A stretch of DNA of 64,000 bases from Hyperoplus lanceolatus (Eukaryota > Chordata > Actinopteri > Uranoscopiformes > Ammodytidae): NCBI GenBank assembly GCA_026929865.2, contig CM049414.1:22352001-22416000 (forward strand), read 5' to 3'. The position numbers and the translations under genes were made by a program. Shown piece after piece: positions 49,753 to 62,087 of the stretch. The notes beneath the pieces were generated by a model. It did not search any database, was not told the origin of the DNA, and saw only the letters and a program-made list of their open reading frames with translations. Positions within the stretch are counted from its first letter, which is position 1. Each line of letters opens with the position of its first letter.

Positions 49753-50120
49753 CTAAAATACATTTTATCATGATTAAACAGGCCTTTATATGAGGTTCAA
49801 GGCTTAACAACATAATCCAACCAACTTTGTGTTTAAAGTCCTCAGTTTTACATGCTGTTACATGCATTAAAATAAGCAAGACCACAAGGGTTCCCATATT
49901 TTTGCACAGCCAGTTTTTCACATTTTATTTAATTTCATAAAACTAAATACTGCTTTTCAAAAAATCTTTGTTTGGAAAACATCCCAGTACTTAGCTGTTC
50001 CTGGTAAATTAAAGACATACCACTTTTATCTTTTTTTGTGAAAGCAGAGTCAATTATAATGCCGGCTGAGAGGGGTTCCCAAACTTTTTCATATGACTGT
50101 ATATTATATATATTTTTTAG

Positions 50121-50400
50121 CTTTTACACAGAAAAATGGCGAGAACAACAATACCAGGAATTGCAGGAGTATATTGATGAGTGGTTCTGGGAACATATCA
50201 GGGAAATGGACACAGCTATATTTAACAATAAAATGGACGCGGACACAATTACCTGCTGGGTTCTTGGTGGAATGAGTGGCGGCCATCTTTCATTTTTGTT
50301 CATCAACAGAAACCATTTGGAGTCCGTTTTCGTGGATTTTGTACATTCATTTATACTAAATGGTTTATTTCCTTATTTGAATAAAGCTTGTTTTCCTACA
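50121..50400 (+). other. unrecognised open frame next to Tc1 element
   Basis: After a TATTTTTTAG acceptor-like sequence the plus strand is open for about 90 codons: EKWREQQYQELQEYIDEWFW, EHIREMDTAIFNNKMDADTI, TCWVLGGMSGGHLSFLFINR and SVFVDFVHSFILNGLFPYLN. It is rich in Trp/Phe and charged residues, unlike random AT-rich frames, and an AATAAA occurs at its end (near 50380) before a CA repeat. I do not recognise the family. It may be an exon fragment, a gene relic or chance; no partner exon was found. Confidence 0.3.
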
Positions 50401-50817
50401 ACAGCAACACACACACACACACACACACATACACAAACACAAAACATGGGGAGGTCACTTATTAGGCAACAGTTGCATTAACTGTTTGTTGATACACTGC
50501 CAGGTCAGACTGGGCCTCACAAGGAAATTAGGTGAAATGTCAAGGTCAGCGCATGTGTGAATCGTGTTGGGACTATTTTCTCAGCTCTGTCCTGAAATGC
50601 CAACACGTTAATCCTGGTCAAGGGTGAAATGATAAGAGTCGCACAATATGTCGCAATCACTTCTGCTTTTACTATTTGGCTTGTGCTTGAGATACTTAAG
50701 TGAAAACATTCTGGCTACATAGTAAGTAATTCAAACACATTATCTTGACAATATGTTCATACTTTTACTTTAGGAAGGTTGTGAATGCAGGTGTTAAATT
50801 TAGGTGTTGCTACTTTG

Positions 50818-51112
50818 AAGGTAAAGTCAGCAATTCTGGAGAACGCTTGTTGTCAAAATCACCTTCTTTCAAAATCAGCGAATATCTCCCCACGATCCGC
50901 TACCTGTCCTGACCTGTGTGCGCTGAAAACAAATCTGTATCTCCTATGTTTACACAACCTAGGCTCTGTAAAAAGGCATGTTGCTAGCTTTGGTGGGCCC
51001 CATTTGTTTACATACCAGTTTACAGAGCCTAGGCTGCATATTAACACTGGATTTTCAAACACACACATTACGGACAGCCTAGGTAGCGGGTCGAGAGGAG
51101 ATAGTCACTGGT
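50818..51112. repeat. foldback MITE family F1, near-complete copy
   Basis: Left end GGTAAAGTCAGCAATTCTGG, AGAACGCTTGTTGTCAAAAT, GATCCGCTACCTGTCC, the inner palindrome (ACCTAGGCTCTGTAAA and TTTACAGAGCCTAGGCTG), and the right portion TAGCGGGTCGAGAGGAGATA with GTCACTGGTTT. The right terminal repeat is degraded. Confidence 0.65.
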
Positions 51113-51115
51113 TTC

Positions 51116-51642
51116 ATAAAAAAAGCACACAGTATTTAGAGATCTCAGAGCGTCAATTCATTTGGTAAAACTATGTATTTTGCATTATGGAGTTTTTTTG
51201 GACCGCTGAGTAAGAGATTTGATGCAAATGAAATGTGTGATTGCAATAAAAAGAACAAACTCACTGTAACAGAAAAAACATGACAAAGTATATTTTCCCA
51301 TCCTTTAGTTTAGTTGAAGATCGACAAGCTTAATAAATAAAATACATTTGAATTACAATGCATTAAACAAGGATGTGATGATGACACTGTTGGATCTCGC
51401 CTTCATCTTGAATATCATAATCCCAAAACAAATGCTACCATGTCCTATGTAAACAAATGAATCTAGAACAACATTTTGTATTTTATTCTTGGTTATAACA
51501 GGTGTTTAGATGCACTGACAAATGCTGTGTCGCCCCCCACAGTTAAAGGAAAAATATCCAGATCAGTTATACATGGAAGCGTCTTCCTCATTGCTGACAT
51601 GCACATAGGGTTCATGTGGACATTTCAGTCTTTTTAGGCCGT
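51116..51642 (-). other. ptrhd1 3'UTR and downstream flank
   Basis: AT-rich, with minus-strand AATAAA candidates at 51482-51488 and 51330-51345. No other gene seen between the F1 MITE and the ptrhd1 stop. Confidence 0.45.
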
Positions 51643-51813
51643 TTATTTGAAGAGTTTGAACTTGCGCATCAGCGGCTGTACTGTCTCTTTAAGGCAGGGC
51701 TTCAGTGCCAGGCAGGTGGGGATGTTCTCCGGCTGCTCGACCCACAGCTTGTGGGCCACGCCGGCCTGTGTTAGCTTCTCTGATAGACCGGAGAGGGAGG
51801 CCTCGTCTGGAGC
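51643..51813 (-). CDS. ptrhd1: ptrhd1 exon 2: C-terminal half and stop
   Basis: The second and last coding exon of ptrhd1: 56 codons plus TAA (51643-51645). It begins APDEASLSGLSEKL after a TCTGTAG acceptor in phase 0, contains HKLWVEQPENIPTCLALKP, and ends LMRKFKLFK, matching the human ending as I remember it (LWLEQPENIATCIALRPYP ... KKFRLFK). The total is 126 residues; human is about 140, with a longer N-terminus. Candidate poly(A) signals on this strand are AATAAA overlapping the stop and a second at 51482-51488. No frameshift or missing motif is seen, so the gene looks functional. The intron of about 1.2 kb holds one MITE (52113-52463). Confidence 0.94.
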   Translation of the reverse strand, partial: APDEASLSGLSEKLTQAGVAHKLWVEQPENIPTCLALKPCLKETVQPLMRKFKLFK

Positions 51814-52112
51814 CTACAGACCAAAACAATTATTAAAGAAATAAAGAAATAAAAATCACCAATTTGTTAAAGGATTTACTGCAGGAATTCAGTCCAGTGC
51901 TATGTGTACAAAAATAAATAAAAATAAATGATTATTAACAAAATAAAATTAAGTTGTGTTGATTAAGAGCTGAACTGTTAACCTTTTCCAAACTGCATGC
52001 ACTGGAGTGGGGAATGTAACACCTATGAAAGCAATAGTACATCTACACATCTTCTGACTCAATTAACTATTGAATTGCATCATTTTTAAATTCAGCTATG
52101 TCTTACTTAACC

Positions 52113-52463
52113 TTAAAGGTGCACTATGTAACTTCGGGCTTGTCAGAGAAGTGAGCATTTTCTAAGGTATGCTATATATTCTTATAACTGAATAAACAAA
52201 CTTTTTTCACACGATAATTGGATGAACACTGTTTGAAGTTAGAAAGCTACCCAAAAAGTTACTGTCTCACTGTTGTTGCTAAACTTTGCCGCAGAAGGGC
52301 TCACAGTTTGGTTTACAAACATGGTCTAGTCTTATGTTTGGTTCCAGGTGCCTCAAAATAATTTGGTTTTGATTTATGATGATAGAATTATTCACTACTA
52401 AGAATTGCAGGCTGTGCAAACGTAAACAAGACCCCTCCCCTGAAACTGCATAGTGTACCTTTG
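52113..52463. repeat. MITE family F3, copy 2 (in ptrhd1 intron)
   Basis: TTAAAGGTGCACTATGTAAC at the left end, GCATAGTGTACCTTTGA at the right, with AGAAGTGAGCATTTTCTAAG inside. About 150 bases longer than the copy at 47911. Lies in the ptrhd1 intron. Confidence 0.72.
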
Positions 52464-52986
52464 ACAGTATTTCTTAAACAATTATTAAGCCGAAATATTA
52501 TTTTTAGTTGCTCTAACTTAACAGACATCTAGTGTAAATCTCCCATGCAGTAACATCCCCATACTCCGTTCAAAATCCGGTCAGTAAATTTTTCTTTGCG
52601 TATAGGCACACATTTATATTAGATAGAAAAACATTAAAGACCTAATTATATTCCTCAGAAGTCACGTTTTAACTCGGCTTTAAGCTTACACATCAGATAT
52701 AATCTGTTTTTGTAAAGTCGACTTTTGCAATATGTGTCTCTTTAAATCTTTGGCATGTGTTTTTGATGGCTACGTCAACAAAACAGATAGGTAGCTGCTG
52801 GTGCAAACCATACACTGTAAATGTAAAACTGGATAAAAGTGACATATCATTGTGACGCCGGAAGATACAGATAACCAGAATAGATGTTTCATTAGGTTAA
52901 TCGTGATAAAGCTCTTAAATAAAATTTAGCCCTTAAATGATGAATATTTGTATGGAGTCTGGCCCGAGTCGCCGCTAGCTGCTTAC

Positions 52987-53196
52987 CCCCAGCACCACTT
53001 TATGCATGGAGTCCAGCTCGGCCAGGTACTGCTGTGTGTCGGGGTCGCCGTAGTGCAGGTGGATGGCCGCGGTAGCAGCGTGACAGGCCTGAGTTATCAC
53101 CGCACCGAGGGGCCACGACAGCTTATGGACCAGATCCGACCGGACAACCACATACTGGACCAAGCGGCCAGGAGAACCGGCTCCCGTGGCTGCCAT
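52987..53196 (-). CDS. ptrhd1: ptrhd1 exon 1: Pth2-fold domain, N-terminal half
   Basis: The first coding exon of peptidyl-tRNA hydrolase domain containing 1, a small protein of the Pth2/PTRHD1 fold; the family is proposed to act on peptidyl-tRNA. It gives 70 codons from the ATG at 53194-53196: [10 protein letters not shown], then [30 protein letters not shown] and SMHKVVLG. The [11 protein letters not shown] block (Q36, H39) matches human PTRHD1 and the Pth2 QxxHA signature. An in-frame ATG nine codons upstream (53221-53223) is possible; the MAA start is chosen because it aligns with the human protein start. The donor GTAAGC at 52981-52986 leaves phase 0. Confidence 0.93.
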
Positions 53197-53339
53197 GTTC
53201 AGCCGAACGAGGATGGGATACACCGGGGTTTGTTTATTTTCCGGTTCAACAGAGGTGAGTTCGATGTGATATTACATCGCCCTCTACCGGTCACTTTTAA
53301 AACTACATATACTATGGGTAAATCACATAGATAGTATAA

Positions 53340-54886
53340 TATAAATAAATCACAGTCCTTTCTAATTATAGCCTACCAGTGAAATGACAGAAAAACTGAA
53401 TTGTTTCAAATGTTTGGACTGTTTGTTGGACAAAACAAGACACGTTCACCTGCAACAAATTCAAGGCAGACCAGAACTGTAATCACTTAATTTTAACCCA
53501 TTTAGGCCTTAGTCCGCTTAAAGAACACTGTCTAAAACCTGTAGGCATACATTTTCCTGATAATAATTTTCTAGTATCAACTTTTTAGTTCCATAAATAT
53601 TTATTTATTTTGGTATCAGTAATTTTATTAAAAAAATATATTTAAAATAAAAATAAAATACTTGCTCCAACACTGAAACATTGTTTCTAAGATGTGTGCC
53701 CATAAACGTAATTACAATAAACTGTTCAACTTAGTATTTATTCACGTATTTTTCATATACATTTGCAGTTTAAACAGCTAGGTAAAGCACACCAAGCCTT
53801 TATTTTCTCTCATTCATCTTGTCCTCCATGATTATCTTCTGTGACTCCTCTTCTGGCTTTTTGGGCAAAATCCCTCATTTACAAATACATGAAGCCCTAA
53901 TGCTTGCTTCTTGGACATTGTGTCACTACTGAGCGAGCATTGGGGCTTCGTTCATTTACTCGTTGTCTTCCAAGATGTGAGTGAACTCTTTACGTTTTTT
54001 AAGTCTGTCTGCCATGCGTGCAGATTGTTGGGTCTGACCTGAATGTTAATTTTCAACTTTGTTAGATCCATCTTACTAATATCAGGCTCTTGTCCTGTGT
54101 TTCATGAGTTTATTTTAATTTGTTTTAAATACTTTTGCTGCCCAGATGAATCCCGTTAGTAGTAGGCACTCTCAAATTCTCAAGTAGGCTACTATGAGAA
54201 AATATATAAAATAAATCAAACGTGCTACCAATAACATATTATATTGTTGGTCGTTAATTAAGCTCCATAATCCTGCTTCCCTTAAACTACTTTGTCTGCA
54301 GTGCAAAGGTTGTCCACAGCCAAACAAATGACAAAGAAAACACACAACGTAAATGTCACAATAATTATTTATTAAGCATACACATTATAATATAAATATA
54401 AAATATGCTATTTTTGTTTTTAAAACTGGTGAGACATCATTATATCTGTGTTGAGACAGACAACCATACAAACAGGTTTTTTATTATTATCTACCAAAAT
54501 CTGCTGAAACTTCTACGCAGCTGTAACAAACTTTGCCATGATGGTGCCTTCCTAAAATCTGAGCCTGTGTCCATGTATGTGTCACCATAAATGAGGCGGC
54601 GAACTAGTCTTCGATTAGCGCCCCTAGTCTAAGACGCTGTATGCAGTGAGCCCACGTACAGAGAGAGAGAGAGAGCACAATATAACCTACCATATATTTC
54701 TTTTATATATATATATATATATATATATTTCTTACTGTTGTCCAACAATGGCATTTAGCAGCATGGCATGATGAATGCACCACTCATTTGTTTCTAGTTC
54801 CGAGAAACTGCAAAGAATAAGTTAAAGAAGTAAAGAAATGAAATAAACATCAAACATACCGATGATCATTGTCACTGTTACTAAGA

Positions 54887-54952
<66 letters not shown>

Positions 54953-55348
54953 TCATCCACAATGAAACAATCAGTAGATTAATCAAACAATCAAATCAGA
55001 TCAGAGTGATGACATTTTGACGGTCGGGTTCGATCGGGTTCAATTCAGTCTCGCCTTTGTCAACAACAGGAAGTCGATAGACATAACAATTTAACCAAAA
55101 GTAAAACATTAATGACATCACTTCCTGTAACAGAATCAATGAGACAATCTATCTCAAACATACAGTTTAATTCGACTGAATCAAAAGTGGAATTGATCCC
55201 CAAAAAACCCTCTCAATGACAATAAAGAACAAATAGTTTTTAACAATTTTTTTCCTTTTTTTTTGTACTGTATATTTTTTCTTGTTTTTTTCTTCAAAGT
55301 TTGGTTGACATGCTGAATCCTTATGTGTTTTGCAGGTTTTGTGGTCAA
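53340..55348. other. spacer between ptrhd1 and the fam184-like gene
   Basis: AT-rich, including the fam184-like 3'UTR (unknown length), an AT run at 54704-54726, and a GA microsatellite at 54890-54951. No exon of cenpo, the head-to-head neighbour of PTRHD1 in human, was recognised on the plus strand. Confidence 0.45.
54890..54951. repeat. GA microsatellite
   Basis: About 30 near-perfect GA units. Confidence 0.95.
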
Positions 55349-55427
55349 TCAAAAGGAAAAGTATTGAGCGAACCACTCCTGGCGCTGGGCGTCCGAGTCA
55401 ATGGTGGAGTCCTTTGTTTCAGGAGGG
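55349..55427 (-). CDS. fam184-like last coding exon and stop
   Basis: The terminal coding exon: 79 bp, with one base completing a split Ser codon, then PPETKDSTIDSDAQRQEWFA, QYFSF and TGA (55349-55351). The ending aligns with the PDPQRQEWFARYFTF tail that I recall for human FAM184A, which confirms the family call made from the two upstream exons. The acceptor is CCCTGAAG, a weak AAG rather than CAG, but only this choice restores frame and matches KTFLSP/KKYMSP. The exon lies about 5.9 kb downstream of the previous one. The 3'UTR runs toward lower coordinates; AATAAA-type signals occur near 54368. Confidence 0.82.
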
Positions 55428-56155
55428 CTTCAGGGACGGACGGACAGGAGCGAAAAACAATCAACACAACAAGAATACAAAATCAAAGACAGAAGAAAAA
55501 ATACAAAGTCAGGAGAGAAGGCATTGATTGGTTGATTAAGCAAAGTCTTACACATGACTTAATGGAAGGAGCAGCATCATTTATCCCAATTAGTGGGGGC
55601 CATATTTGGGTAATTTGTTGGTTTGAATTCAAGTTGATGCGAAAGTGTCATTTTCACTTCTAAATTGAAGGTTGACGGTCTTTAGAACAATTTTCATTCG
55701 AATGCCAAGAAATGTATCTTAATTAAGAAAAAAATTCATGCTATGACTGTGGCCATTTTGAAATATGGGCAAAAAAAAATTACAAAAACATTGGTCTATT
55801 TTCTTGACACTTGAACCAACATATTTCTGTAGACCGTTACCTTCAATTCAATTCAATTTGCATGAAATGACTGAGGTTCCAGGCACCCCACTACATCTCT
55901 TTCTCTGCTAAAAGTATCATTTTCACTGAATCAATATGAATCAAACACAGGACTGAACTAAAGTTTTGATGTATTGCAAAACAATAACTAATGTTTGGTA
56001 TTTGTTTATTTAGGTTGGCACATTTGTGCAGCAATACAACCATCAGACATAAGGGTGTAATCCATGATTACTACCACAAGGGGGCAGCCAAGGCATTGTT
56101 AAGATCCTATGTAACCTGTTACCTAATCTTTCTTTCTTTCAGTGCCACTAACTTT

Positions 56156-57323
56156 CAGTTTTTCTCAGTTGCTTTGGTGCTTTTCTCAGATCAGAATGAA
56201 AATTCTCATAACTATTAGTTCAACCTCCGCAACATTTAGTCATTTGAGCACATCATAGTAGCAATTTCTACTTCCTCTGAACAAATTGCAAATGCTTTTG
56301 GACATATATCAGTTGCTTTCATACAATTCTGTGCTGTTTTATAACATTGTCATTTGCTTATGTTATGTCAGTCAAAATGAACTATACTTATGGATGCTGA
56401 ATAGTCGTTCCCAATAAAACTAATAGTCTTAATTTCATTGCTTGAGTCATTACATACAAAATTGTTGAACTAGTTATCAAATTCTGTCAAGCTAATTTTA
56501 TACCTTTCTTTATCATTTTTTCCTGGAAATGTCTCCTAAATTTAACATTTGCTCTCAGGTGGACTTCAGCTTTCACTCACGAGGAGGTGTGTGAAGTATT
56601 AGTTGTAACCAATGACTTTCCTCGCTGCATTGCAAGGGATAATATCCGTTGTGATGTAGATGAAAATATGTGGCCAGACAGACAGGAATGTCTGGATGTG
56701 CCAGAATGATTTTCCTATACATGTTCAGTTACAATATGTCCTGTTATATTGTTCACATTTGTGCACAGCTCTACCAAAAGGGTGTTTTTTTATGTTTGTT
56801 CTAAATAAGTGACTGAAGTGTATTTTTCTTTTGCACAATGCTGTAGAATTGCAAAGAGCATATACAGTAAAAATGTGAAGCATACATATTCAGTGTCTTG
56901 TACTCACTTACTCCCCTAACTACAGCAATGTGTAACTTTACTGTAGTTTTCAAATGGCTGTACAAGTAGTGGATAGTGCTGTCTTGAGCATTTTCAGGTA
57001 GTGTCACCGAGTTCAGACTTTTTTTTTTGCATTGGAAAACACTGAGAGAACAAACTGTCATAATGAAAACATGACAAAGCCATTTGACTATCTTGTTCAT
57101 AAATGATGGTGTCAAGACTTCTCATTTTGATGACACTGGCAGTTTCATTGACATGAATACTTGCTTTTGAGGAATAGACTATCCATTTTGAGCAAGTGAC
57201 GTACTTTTGCAGGTTATCCACTAGGTTTTGCAGTTTGCACTAATTGTTTTGAGAAACGCACTAACTGCTGTGCAAATGTTAATAGTGATGTGAGAAAAGC
57301 ACCAAAGCGACTGAGAAAAACTG
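56156..57323 (+). mobile_element. relic DNA transposon, IS630/Tc1-like
   Basis: Terminal inverted repeats of about 33 bases: CAGTTTTTCTCAGTTGCTTT followed by GGTGCTTTTCTCA at the left, and the complement with one mismatch at 57291-57323. On the plus strand, 56614-56709 encodes DFPRCIARDNIRCDVDENMW, PDRQECLDVPE and a stop, which resembles the end of IS630-like transposases I recall from fish genomes. The rest of the transposase is missing or unrecognisable. Target duplication not resolved. It lies in the large intron before the last fam184-like exon. Confidence 0.6.
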
Positions 57324-57329
57324 TAATGT

Positions 57330-60300
57330 TGCTGTACGCATTGAAAGGTGGCTGAGCAAGTTAAGACGAAACCTTATTGATCCATGTGGGGACATTGGGT
57401 TGTGAAAATAGCACAATGGCAAAAGTGTTAAAAACAGCGATTATATGCAATGGATTTAGTTTCATTCATGTGTGCTACTGATATGAAAGTACTCAAACGT
57501 ATACCAACTTGTCTAAAATGTAAAAAAAACAAGCTTATGTAGTCAATAAGATAAAAATCAATATTCATCTCATCAAACGTGATTTCTGAACATGATTTTA
57601 CGATTGTATATGTGCAGAAATGTCAGATTTTGAAAACGTGAGCCGAGCTGCTGGATGAATGGAAAAGGACATGAAACAAAGTCGCCACAGGATGGGATGA
57701 TACATTTTGATTGATCTGATTAAAAAAAGTAGGGAATCATTTTTAAAAAAACAAAGTAAATTTTTGTTTCAAGTTTACCTGGCTGACAATTAACACAACA
57801 ACTGTTTGTTTGACCCAACAGTCCCAACAGGATCAGTAAGGAAAACAATGTCTGAACAATTCATCAATTTAAAATCGATTTTTTTTTGTTCTTGCAACAA
57901 TTTGATAATAAAAATGCAAATACTGCGATTTAGGTCCCACATCACGCAGTGCGTCTGACCCAGGGTTGCGTTACTGGTCTTACATATTAATGCCATATAA
58001 GCTTTTATATACTATCTATGCATACAAGTCACAAATGAGTGAAAAATGAGTCCACACTAGCCTGAAGCATTACCTTTACTAACCCCTTATATTATACTGA
58101 CTACATTTCTCTCTATTCTATACATCAAGCTATAATCATGTTCTTATTAGTATTAATAGATTGAGTGCCGGGCTAGAGGGAGCTTTATAATCAGTTGAGG
58201 ATATTTGTATACCTCACAGGCAAAAATACATCTAGCTGCCTGGACTTATGTACATTAAGGTGGTGAGTAATGTGCATCCTCATTTAATCTATCATTGTTG
58301 GAACTAGAATTTGCTTAAGGAGTTTATTTGAGTACAACATCATTTCCAATTGGGTTTAAGATGTATAGCCTAAGAAATCATATAATGAATACTAATTGCA
58401 CTGTATTGTACTGGCTCACTAACTGATATTTTCCTATTTGCATTCATGTTCAAAATCATCTTAAAAATGAGGTTTGTTGTCTAAAAAACTGTTGTTTCAA
58501 GATATAAATAATTGAATGACCCATCGACTTAAAGAGGTAACATAAATTAGCAAATTTCTTGATTAAATTAAAGGGTCACAGTCGGGGCAGCGCAATCAGT
58601 CCAACTAAAAGTGTTTGTACAAAGAGTTTTGCAGAGAGACGAGGGATGAATTGTTTAATGGAGTCTGAAAGCATTTCAAAAAGGATCTTGATGATATTGA
58701 CCTCATACTGTCATTGCTCGGCTCTGTTGTGAGCGTGTTTGTGCTCCTGCCTTCGCACCAAAAGAAAATGGGGAAGTAATAATGAGGGATTTTGTTGCTG
58801 CGTCACCTTTAAAGGAATCAAATTTTTAATTTTTTTTGCCTCACTCTCCTGCTCAAGAAAAGGCGACAGAAACCGTTCCTGTAACTATCGGAGCATTTTT
58901 TATGAAGAAATGGACAAAGGTCACTCATCCAGGTTAGCTTAGCTCAAACACTGGTAGTCAAGGGGAAAGTTAGCCTTCATCCGCTGACAGTCAATTTGAG
59001 CAGGTCAACATATAAACTTTACAACATAACTAAACGCTCCTCTGTGATTGTTGGGACTTGTTTATTCATCACGTAATGTTGCGCTCTATATTTCTTTTTA
59101 CACGTTATGTCATTTTAAATCAAATACATACGTGACCGTCACATGCACTTCCCGGTTTAATTCTACTATGTATTTTTTATGTGACGTAGCGGCCGTTAAA
59201 TGTTGAACTATTTCTTTAATGAGAATGTGTGTGTGTGTAACAGGTAGAGGTGGGTTCCATAGTAACAGCTTTGTCCCAAGTGTTTGCAATCAGCCACTGC
59301 ATTCATCATTCTTCACATAAACAGCAGTGAAACATGCAGCACACCATTTCATGCTCACACACGTTCACACATGCTTATTAACCTAAATACTAAACAAATA
59401 CTAGCACCAGATTTCCCATGCATGCAATACACAAATTATAAGAGGCATGTCATTTGTCATTATATAAATTCACACCATAGCGACCAAACACATCCATTAT
59501 CAAGAAACGAGGGAAGCATTTATTGGACTGTTAATAAGTCGAGAAGTAAGGCTCTTTTAAAAAAAATAAGACACCACCACACACAGAGGGGACAGTCCAT
59601 GATAGCAAGAGACAATATACTACTTCATTATCAAATTCACATTTTCACACAACAGTTTATTCACTTTGTACAAAAAATAGACAATATCATTTAAGAGTTG
59701 AAGAGAGAGAAAATTTAAAAAGTGCAGCGTGTGCAAACATGCCGATGTTATGATGAAGATGAGGATGAAGAATCACAAAATGACACAAGGCACAAACACA
59801 GAGAGCCACAGCAGCACAATGTTAACAGTTTTATAACTTCCTGAACAGAAAAGAGGGGGACACCTGTAAGCATGCACACTGTTAACATGTCGGGACTGAG
59901 GGACACATGGGAAAGGAAAAATAAATAAAAATAAACATAAAATTAAAAATGTCCCTTTTGCATTCCAAGGCCATTCTTTGAAGCTGTAGTAGCATATGAG
60001 AGTCTTGTGTTAATGTTCTAAATATTTATAACTTTTATGAATAGAGATCTGTGATGCTGTTCGTGTCTCTCAGGTTAAATGCACTGCAGAAAAACGGTAA
60101 TATAGCTCGCCTGTTATTAATGCAAACTTCCAATAGTAGCTACGCAAATGTAATTATGATAAGTAAGGATGGTGGTCTCTCTTGTTACCAAAATAAAAAC
60201 AGCAAAAGTGTAAAGAACACATAAAAATAATGTGTTTCTTCCGTAAGCTGAGAACATTAGCATGTCTTGCTAACTAGCTTTACTGCCCGCAGAAATTGAC

Positions 60301-61300
60301 AGCCCTATTTCCAAAGGCCATTAAATACAAAATGTGTTACATTTGTCAAACCCATTGGTTATTCTTCATCCTAAAAGCTCTGTCTAGTGCAGAATGTATT
60401 ACAAGTGAAACAATAAAACACAAATTTAAACTGTTTTGCTTGTCCACGTGTGTAAACTTAGTAGCTAGGGTGAAATAACAGTCTGAGCCTTACATGTCAT
60501 ACTTTAAAGTAAGAGTATTTATTTCTACACTGTGCTACAAGCACAATGTGTTACTGTATTTATTTCTACAGGGATCTGTAGAAGATGCTGACTGCACCTG
60601 GAACATTTAGCTTTAGCTTGGCACCATTTCATGTATGTAGCCATGAAGTGCATATGTTTGTCAACCAACTCATGTACCTAATGTTAGCTAAGTTAACTAG
60701 CTAGCCACAGCTCATAAACTCTTCTGGCGACATGCATCATCATTAGCCAGCAAAATTTGCAAAATGCTATGAATTTAAAGTGGTAAATCTGCCAGCGTTG
60801 TCGTCGTAAGCATCCTATGTACTGTGCAGAACATATAATAGTAACTAAGGGGCGAGGATTAGCGGTCAATTGCAAACACATTAAAGCGTTTGAAAGCTTT
60901 TTATTTTACATCTTGCGGCTTACGATGACGATGATTTCATGCTACTTATGGTTTATGAAAAGGGCCAGACTTGGCAGGAAGGGATGAAAATGTGAAACAC
61001 CAGTTATTGTCCCACTGAGAAGTTTCATTTTCAAAGCCAGAAACAAAATAATTCGGATGTTTTGTTTGTTATTTAAAGGCGTTTGTGGGCGAACACAAGG
61101 CCTCAAATACGGTTTTTACATTCAAGGTTTTGACTTGAGGTTCAAATCAGTATTTTTAAAAAGTGCTTTAACCAGCAGGATTTTTGTACCAATTAAAAAC
61201 TGAGGTCTGTGATTGGATGGTTTGATGCGTGGATTTGACCAGCCCCGCTCACTTGCCCCGTCAAAAGGGGGCGGGGGAGGTAGCTGGCTATAAACAAGGT
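57330..61300. other. fam184-like intron, no further features
   Basis: AT-rich intronic DNA. Open frames up to 136 codons (59284-59694) show no domain or composition bias and are taken as chance. No bounded transposon recognised. Confidence 0.5.
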
Positions 61301-61307
61301 CTCTCAC

Positions 61308-61579
61308 CTCATATATTTCTTGGGATCGGTGGGAGGGGTCGGCGGGGGAAGAGGTTTGTTGGAGTTGAGTTCAAGGTGGTGGAGGGGGGAGTTGGGGATG
61401 GGCTCTAGGCGGCTGGGCTGGGCCAGAGGGGGAGGGGGTGGTGGCGCCAAGGGGGGCTGGCTACTTCCTGAACCTGCCACGCCCATACCCATACCCATAC
61501 CCGCGGCTGCCTCCAGAGCCCTGACATTAGAAGAGCTGCTGAACCGGCTGGAAGCGGTTTTCTCATTCTTTCTCTTTTG
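61308..61579 (-). CDS. fam184-like penultimate coding exon
   Basis: A 272-bp minus-strand exon: acceptor CTGTGTAG, donor AG|GTGAGA, ending in phase 2. It reads QKRKNEKTASSRFSSSSNV, RALEAAAG, a GMGMGMG repeat, a poly-proline segment, then RLEPIPNSPLHHLELNSNKP and LPPPTPPTDPKKYM. The RLxPIPNSPxHxxEfNSxKPLP block is the hallmark of the FAM184A/B C-terminus; the Gly-Met and polyproline stretch is low complexity and probably disordered. The frame is open throughout. Confidence 0.82.
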
Positions 61580-62021
61580 CTACACAGAAAGAAAGAAAGA
61601 AAAAAAGGGAAAAAAAGGACGGGCATGGAGGTCAAAATAGGAGCAAAAAAAGGGAAAGTTTGAAATAATATTATAGGATGAAATTGAGGGGAAAAAAGTG
61701 GGAAAATGGATCACAGGGAGGAGAGCCCTATAGAGTTCCATCCAATGAGAGACAGGCATACAGCAGCAATGTGCTAGAACTTGATCTTATTTATATGTAG
61801 ATCGAAAAGCTGGAGTGTAAATGGATTGGATTTCTGATGACCGATGGCATCACTCTCGGTCTCAGTCTGAAAGCACCAGTCGCTCGGAGCAGAATGGAGG
61901 TTCAGATGAGGAGAGGTTTCACACTAACAAATGGCTTTTGGAAAAGCAAAGGAAAAGCTGGAGAGAAAGTCAGGACGGACAATCGGATTGGGAGGGAAGA
62001 ATCACTCGCACAGTAACACAC

Positions 62022-62087
<66 letters not shown>

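Larger units (their letters stand above)
48508..50099. mobile_element. palindromic Tc1-like element made of two 5' halves
   Basis: TA flanks both ends (48506-48507 and 50100-50101). The termini CAGTCATATGAAAAAGTTTG and its complement are inverted. The inversion does not stop at a terminal repeat: the whole left arm (48508 to about 49205) is mirrored by the right arm (about 49364-50099), so each arm carries the 5' end of the same Tc1 transposon, including the start of its transposase. A 158-bp spacer continues only the right-arm copy. The left arm lacks about 41 bases that the right arm has. The total of 1592 bp is close to a normal Tc1 length, yet the 3' half is absent. Confidence 0.85.

Noticed and set aside
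53230-53260. Plus-strand donor AACAGAG|GTGAGT upstream of ptrhd1 as a cenpo first exon
   Set aside because: One donor only; no cenpo-like coding exon was recognised downstream on the plus strand.
59284-59694. 136-codon plus-strand frame
   Set aside because: No domain, no splice or promoter context, and composition like the surrounding AT-rich DNA; it lies in the fam184-like intron.
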